Positions 14,142 to 16,827 of a stretch of DNA of 16,827 nt are shown here, in pieces; position 1 is the stretch's first letter; each line of letters begins with the position of its first letter. Below the pieces are notes generated by a model that was not told the DNA's origin, did not search any database, and worked only from the letters and a program-made list of their open reading frames with translations. The stretch is from Enterococcus_E cecorum_B (GTDB lineage Bacteria; Bacillota; Bacilli; Lactobacillales; Enterococcaceae): positions 1 to 16,827 of the forward strand of contig CAMMST010000054.1 of the NCBI GenBank assembly GCA_946499615.1. Reading direction: 5' to 3'. The translations under genes were made by a program, and so were the position numbers.

Positions 14142-14150
14142 TGATAGAAT
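14142..14150 (+). promoter_or_regulatory. Candidate extended -10 promoter for the two-component system
   Basis: TGATAGAAT (14142-14150) fits an extended -10 element (TGnTAnAAT). The -35 position falls in the T-run of the preceding terminator and has no good match. The predicted start is near 14157, leaving a leader of about 37 bases. Confidence 0.35.
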
Positions 14151-14193
14151 TGGGCTAGCATGATTAAAAAGATTAAAGGAGATATATGTATAG

Positions 14194-14880
14194 ATGAGTA
14201 ACGTATTAATTATTGAAGATGAAAAAAATCTTGCTCGCTTTGTTGAATTAGAATTAAAACATGAAGGTTATAGTACAGAAGTTCATTATAATGGTAGAAC
14301 TGGTTTAGATGCTGCCTTAAATAAGGATTGGGATGCTATTTTACTTGATTTAATGTTACCTGAATTAAATGGCTTAGAAGTTTGTCGTCGCATTCGTCAA
14401 AGTAAAAATACGCCAATTATTATGATGACTGCTAGAGATTCAGTGATTGATCGTGTATCTGGCCTTGATCACGGCGCGGATGATTATATTGTTAAACCTT
14501 TTGCGATTGAAGAACTACTTGCTCGTCTTCGTGCTTTATTACGTCGCATTGACATTGAAGGGGATAAAAACGCGGCTAAACAAACGACATTAACTTATCG
14601 TGATTTAACCATTGAGAAGGAAAATCGTGTCGTTCGTCGTGGCAATGAAATTATTGAATTGACCAAACGCGAATACGAATTATTGCTCACATTAATGGAA
14701 AGTGTGAATGCGGTATTGGCACGTGATGTATTGCTCAATAAAGTTTGGGGATATGAAACTGAAGTCGAAACTAATGTAGTGGATGTATATATCCGTTATC
14801 TACGCAATAAAATTGATGTACCTGGTGAAGATAGTTACATTCAAACGGTTCGTGGTACTGGATATGTGATGCGTTCATGA
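14194..14880 (+). CDS. OmpR-family response regulator, CovR/LisR/EtaR-like
   Basis: A cytosolic DNA-binding response regulator. The receiver domain (about 1-118) has acidic E8/D9, the phospho-acceptor D52 in LLDLMLPELNG, T79 and K101 in KPF. The C-terminal winged helix (about 130-228) ends with the typical VRGTGYVMRS. The N-terminal segment IIEDEKNLARFVELEL strongly recalls CsrR/CovR of streptococci, LisR of Listeria and EtaR of Enterococcus faecalis, which act in stress tolerance and virulence control. The place downstream of gnd fits the E. faecalis order as I remember it. AAAGGAG (14175-14181) precedes the ATG by 12 bases, slightly long. A three-codon frame ATG-TAT-AGA-TGA at 14186-14197 overlaps the start. 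The gene overlaps the sensor kinase gene by 4 bases, so the two are translationally coupled. Confidence 0.93.
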   Translation: MSNVLIIEDEKNLARFVELELKHEGYSTEVHYNGRTGLDAALNKDWDAILLDLMLPELNGLEVCRRIRQSKNTPIIMMTARDSVIDRVSGLDHGADDYIVKPFAIEELLARLRALLRRIDIEGDKNAAKQTTLTYRDLTIEKENRVVRRGNEIIELTKREYELLLTLMESVNAVLARDVLLNKVWGYETEVETNVVDVYIRYLRNKIDVPGEDSYIQTVRGTGYVMRS

Positions 14881-16388
14881 TGAAAATGATTAAGAAGAAA
14901 AACAAGGAGCTAAAGGGGCCTTCTTTAACCATTAAGTGGGCCTTAGCAAGCTCTTTCTTCATCTTTGTCATTTTTACGGTTTTTGCAGTAACAACGTATA
15001 AATCAGCTGTTAGTCTTTTGGTAGAAAAAGAGCGCAAACAAAGTGAAGAAACCACTTATCAAATCGTATCGAAATTGGCCGATAACGATCAATCGCTGAC
15101 TTTGATTAATGTGTATCGCAAATTAACAGATAGTTCAGAAAGTCAAGCTAGATTATATGACCGTACTTCGACATTAAAAGGCAATATGATGAGTATCGAT
15201 CCATTTATTGCTGAGTTAGGTCAAAATAATTTCCGCCTTTATGTATATAATCCGGATTATCATCTGGTTTTTAAAACAAAAGAAGAAAGCCTTTCTCTAC
15301 AGTCGGTGGAGACCATTGAAAATAAGCTCACAACGATTAATCAACAAGCTGGTTTGTTGAGCGTGCAACCTGTGATATCAAAGCAAACGAGAGAAAAAAT
15401 TGGCTATGTGCAAACTTTCTATGAATTGAGTTCAATGTATGAGATGAAGCGCAGTCTATTAATGATTTTAATCGCAGTTGAATTGATTTCACTCTTACTT
15501 AGTCTGATTTTAGCCTTTTTGCTATCTTCATATTATTTGAAACCGTTAAAGATGTTGCGCGATACAATGGAAACAATCCGCAAAGACCCACAATCTGATA
15601 TTCATGCACCGGTCATTGAAACACGAGATGAATTATCTGATTTGTCGGAAATCTTTAATGAAATGATTGATCGCATGCGTACTTATATTGAGCAGCAAGA
15701 ACAATTTGTGGAAGATGTTTCACATGAATTAAGAACACCGGTAGCCATTATTGAAGGTCATTTGAGCATGCTGAATCGTTGGGGAAAAGATGATCCAGAA
15801 ATTTTGGAAGAATCATTATCTGCAAGTATGCAGGAAATTAAGCGTATGAAAGATTTGGTTCAAGAAATGCTTGATTTATCACGCGCGAAACAAGTAGACA
15901 TTTACTATGGTAATGAAACTTGTCAGGCTAAAGAGGTGGTTAATCAAGTATTTAACAACTTTAAATTGTTATACCCTGATTTTATGTTTGTGATGGATGA
16001 TGATTTACCAAGAGAACGAACACTACAAATTTATCGTAATCATTTCGAGCAAATCTTAATTATCATTCTAGACAATGCGGTAAAATACTCTTTAGATCGT
16101 AAAGAAATCCACGTAAGTATTTCAAGTAACATGAAAGAACTTGAAATTGCCATCCAAGACTTTGGTGAAGGAATTCCAGTTGAAGATCTGCAAAAAGTAT
16201 TTAATCGTTTCTATCGTGTGGATAAGGCACGGGCAAGGACAAAAGGTGGGAATGGCTTAGGTCTTTCAATTGCCTATCAGTTGTTAGAAAGCTATAAAGG
16301 ACGAATCACCGTTGAAAGTAGTCTAGGGCAAGGTACAATTTTCAGAATATATGTTCCAATTATTGAAAGTGAACAAAATTCATATTAA
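14877..16388 (+). CDS. Membrane sensor histidine kinase, CovS/LisK/EtaS-like
   Basis: The membrane partner of the preceding response regulator. The 503-residue protein has a basic cytoplasmic start, membrane segment 1 at about 20-42, an extracellular sensor region of about 150 residues, membrane segment 2 at about 193-219, a HAMP linker (about 220-270), the dimerisation/phospho-acceptor domain with H283 in VSHELRTP, and a catalytic ATP-binding domain with N400 in DNAVKYS, DFGEGIP at 428-434 and GGNGLGLSIA at 457-466. All catalytic boxes are intact. The ATG overlaps the stop of the regulator gene (ATGA, 14877-14880) and no strong separate Shine-Dalgarno sequence is seen, so translation is probably coupled. 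ATGs at 14880 and 14886 are alternative starts. The signal sensed is unknown; homologues respond to Mg, antimicrobial peptides or envelope stress. Confidence 0.93.
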   Translation: MMKMIKKKNKELKGPSLTIKWALASSFFIFVIFTVFAVTTYKSAVSLLVEKERKQSEETTYQIVSKLADNDQSLTLINVYRKLTDSSESQARLYDRTSTLKGNMMSIDPFIAELGQNNFRLYVYNPDYHLVFKTKEESLSLQSVETIENKLTTINQQAGLLSVQPVISKQTREKIGYVQTFYELSSMYEMKRSLLMILIAVELISLLLSLILAFLLSSYYLKPLKMLRDTMETIRKDPQSDIHAPVIETRDELSDLSEIFNEMIDRMRTYIEQQEQFVEDVSHELRTPVAIIEGHLSMLNRWGKDDPEILEESLSASMQEIKRMKDLVQEMLDLSRAKQVDIYYGNETCQAKEVVNQVFNNFKLLYPDFMFVMDDDLPRERTLQIYRNHFEQILIIILDNAVKYSLDRKEIHVSISSNMKELEIAIQDFGEGIPVEDLQKVFNRFYRVDKARARTKGGNGLGLSIAYQLLESYKGRITVESSLGQGTIFRIYVPIIESEQNSY

Positions 16389-16396
16389 TATTTTAT

Positions 16397-16432
16397 AATG
16401 AAGCAGTTGCTATTTGCGGCTGCTTCATTTTT
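16397..16432 (+). terminator. Terminator of the two-component operon
   Basis: AATGAAGCAGTTGC (16397-16410) pairs with GCGGCTGCTTCATT (16416-16429) over 14 bp with two U-G pairs and a 5-base loop. The T tract is short, five T ending at 16432. It lies 8 bases after the kinase stop codon. Confidence 0.88.
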
Positions 16433-16556
16433 ACGAATAATTAATCTAAAAATCGCCGATGATATTTGTGCTTTTAAAATGAATTCCGAATTATATTACA
16501 ATAAATGCTCTTTATGTTCGAGACAAAAAATAATCAAAAAAATATAAAATTTATGC
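16433..16556. other. AT-rich gene-free stretch upstream of the rRNA promoters
   Basis: No gene is visible. It contains the small palindrome AATTC-C-GAATT (about 16482-16492) and, from about 16523, phased A-tracts (AAAAAATAAT, CAAAAAAATATAAAATTT). These sit where an UP element would lie for the promoter at 16557-16585. Confidence 0.5.
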
Positions 16557-16585
16557 TTGCATTTTGTAGAAAGACTTGGTATATT
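16557..16585 (+). promoter_or_regulatory. rRNA operon promoter P1 (candidate)
   Basis: TTGCAT (16557-16562), a 17-base spacer and TATATT (16580-16585) lie directly behind A/T tracts typical of an UP element. The start would be near 16592. The first transcribed bases can fold as GTCCTT/GAGGAC (16593-16613). Confidence 0.55.
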
Positions 16586-16636
16586 ATTACTTGTCCTTGA
16601 GATAAATGAGGACTTAAAAAATAATAAAAAAAGTAA

Positions 16637-16665
16637 TTGACATCTAAAAAGTTATATGATACTAT
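16637..16665 (+). promoter_or_regulatory. rRNA operon promoter P2 (candidate)
   Basis: A perfect TTGACA (16637-16642) is followed after 17 bases by TACTAT (16660-16665). Directly downstream, TTGATTTAAG (16676-16685) and CTTTAATCAA (16693-16702) form a hairpin followed by TTTTT. Confidence 0.6.
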
Positions 16666-16675
16666 AACAAAGTGC

Positions 16676-16706
16676 TTGATTTAAGAAAACATCTTTAATC
16701 AATTTT
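16676..16706 (+). repeat. Terminator-like hairpin between rRNA promoters P2 and P3
   Basis: TTGATTTAAG and CTTTAATCAA form nine pairs with one T-T mismatch and a 7-base loop, then TTTTT at 16702-16707. The stem is AT-rich. It would lie in transcripts from P1 and P2 but not P3. Confidence 0.45.
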
Positions 16707-16728
16707 TGAAAAAAGTTTTAAAAAACAT

Positions 16729-16757
16729 TTGACAAACAAAGTTTGATGTGGTAAACT
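16729..16757 (+). promoter_or_regulatory. rRNA operon promoter P3 (candidate)
   Basis: A perfect TTGACA (16729-16734), a 17-base spacer and TAAACT (16752-16757) give a predicted start near 16764. This is the promoter nearest to the rRNA leader. Confidence 0.65.
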
Positions 16758-16763
16758 TTAGAA

Positions 16764-16827
16764 GTTGTCAATACGACAAAGTAGACCTTTGAAAACTGAA
16801 CAAATAAATGCAAACAACCAATGTGTA
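16764..16827 (+). other. 5' leader of an rRNA operon (16S gene beyond the window edge)
   Basis: The sequence ACCTTTGAAAACTGAACAAA (16786-16805) is a conserved-looking leader element found shortly before 16S rRNA genes, and also in rRNA spacers, of low-GC Gram-positives. A small hairpin TTGTC/GACAA (16766-16780) precedes it. The mature 16S rRNA does not begin inside the window. Position after three stacked promoters supports a leader rather than a spacer. Confidence 0.75.

Noticed and set aside
14771..15055. 94-codon minus-strand frame over the response regulator and kinase junction
   Set aside because: Antisense shadow; both plus-strand genes are complete and carry all family motifs.
1..16827. 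CRISPR array, insertion sequence, prophage or defence system
   Set aside because: No regularly spaced direct repeats, transposase, phage or nuclease-type genes were seen; nearly all genes are housekeeping core genes in a conserved order.

Overview
The window looks like ordinary core chromosome from a low-GC Gram-positive bacterium of the Lactobacillales, most like Enterococcus or a close relative (Enterococcaceae). This rests on AT-rich sequence, strong AGGAGG-type ribosome binding sites, a DnaE of about 1100 residues with a degenerate PHP domain, and the order dnaE - pfkA - pyk - yceD - rpmF - gnd - CovR/LisR/EtaR-type two-component system. From memory this resembles Enterococcus faecalis. 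I cannot name the species. No prophage, insertion sequence, CRISPR array, defence island or biosynthetic cluster is visible.

Left part (1-3610): a Cof-type HAD phosphatase gene faces a deoxynucleoside kinase gene across a bidirectional terminator. A tRNA-Ser(CGA) gene follows on the minus strand with its own terminator. Next is an AzgA-type purine-base permease (NCS2/PbuG-PbuO type). Its expected first codons (2120-2140) are cut off by an in-frame TAG at 2141-2143, so it is either broken or starts internally at 2201. The DNA in front of it carries a good promoter plus PurBox-like elements and a long inverted repeat.

Middle part (3646-11601): an MdtG-like MFS exporter with a TTG start, then a small DUF2929/YjzD-type membrane protein on the minus strand, divergent from dnaE. 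dnaE is followed by the glycolytic pair pfkA-pyk (6-phosphofructokinase and pyruvate kinase), which are probably co-transcribed. A short AT-rich hairpin lies between them.

Right part (11657-16827): a consensus promoter drives yceD (DUF177) and rpmF (ribosomal protein bL32, 57 residues). Then come gnd (6-phosphogluconate dehydrogenase, pentose phosphate pathway) and an OmpR-family response regulator with its sensor kinase, joined by an ATGA overlap. The last 395 bases hold no gene. They contain three stacked promoter-like elements, hairpins and the conserved-looking leader that precedes 16S rRNA, so an rRNA operon should begin just past the right edge.

Together the genes cover growth functions: purine-base uptake and deoxynucleoside salvage, lagging-strand DNA synthesis, glycolysis and the oxidative pentose phosphate branch, ribosome assembly, and envelope or stress signalling. 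The main anomaly is the nonsense codon in the purine permease. Two start codons (dnaE and gnd) are best placed two codons downstream of the longest open frame, judged by Shine-Dalgarno spacing.
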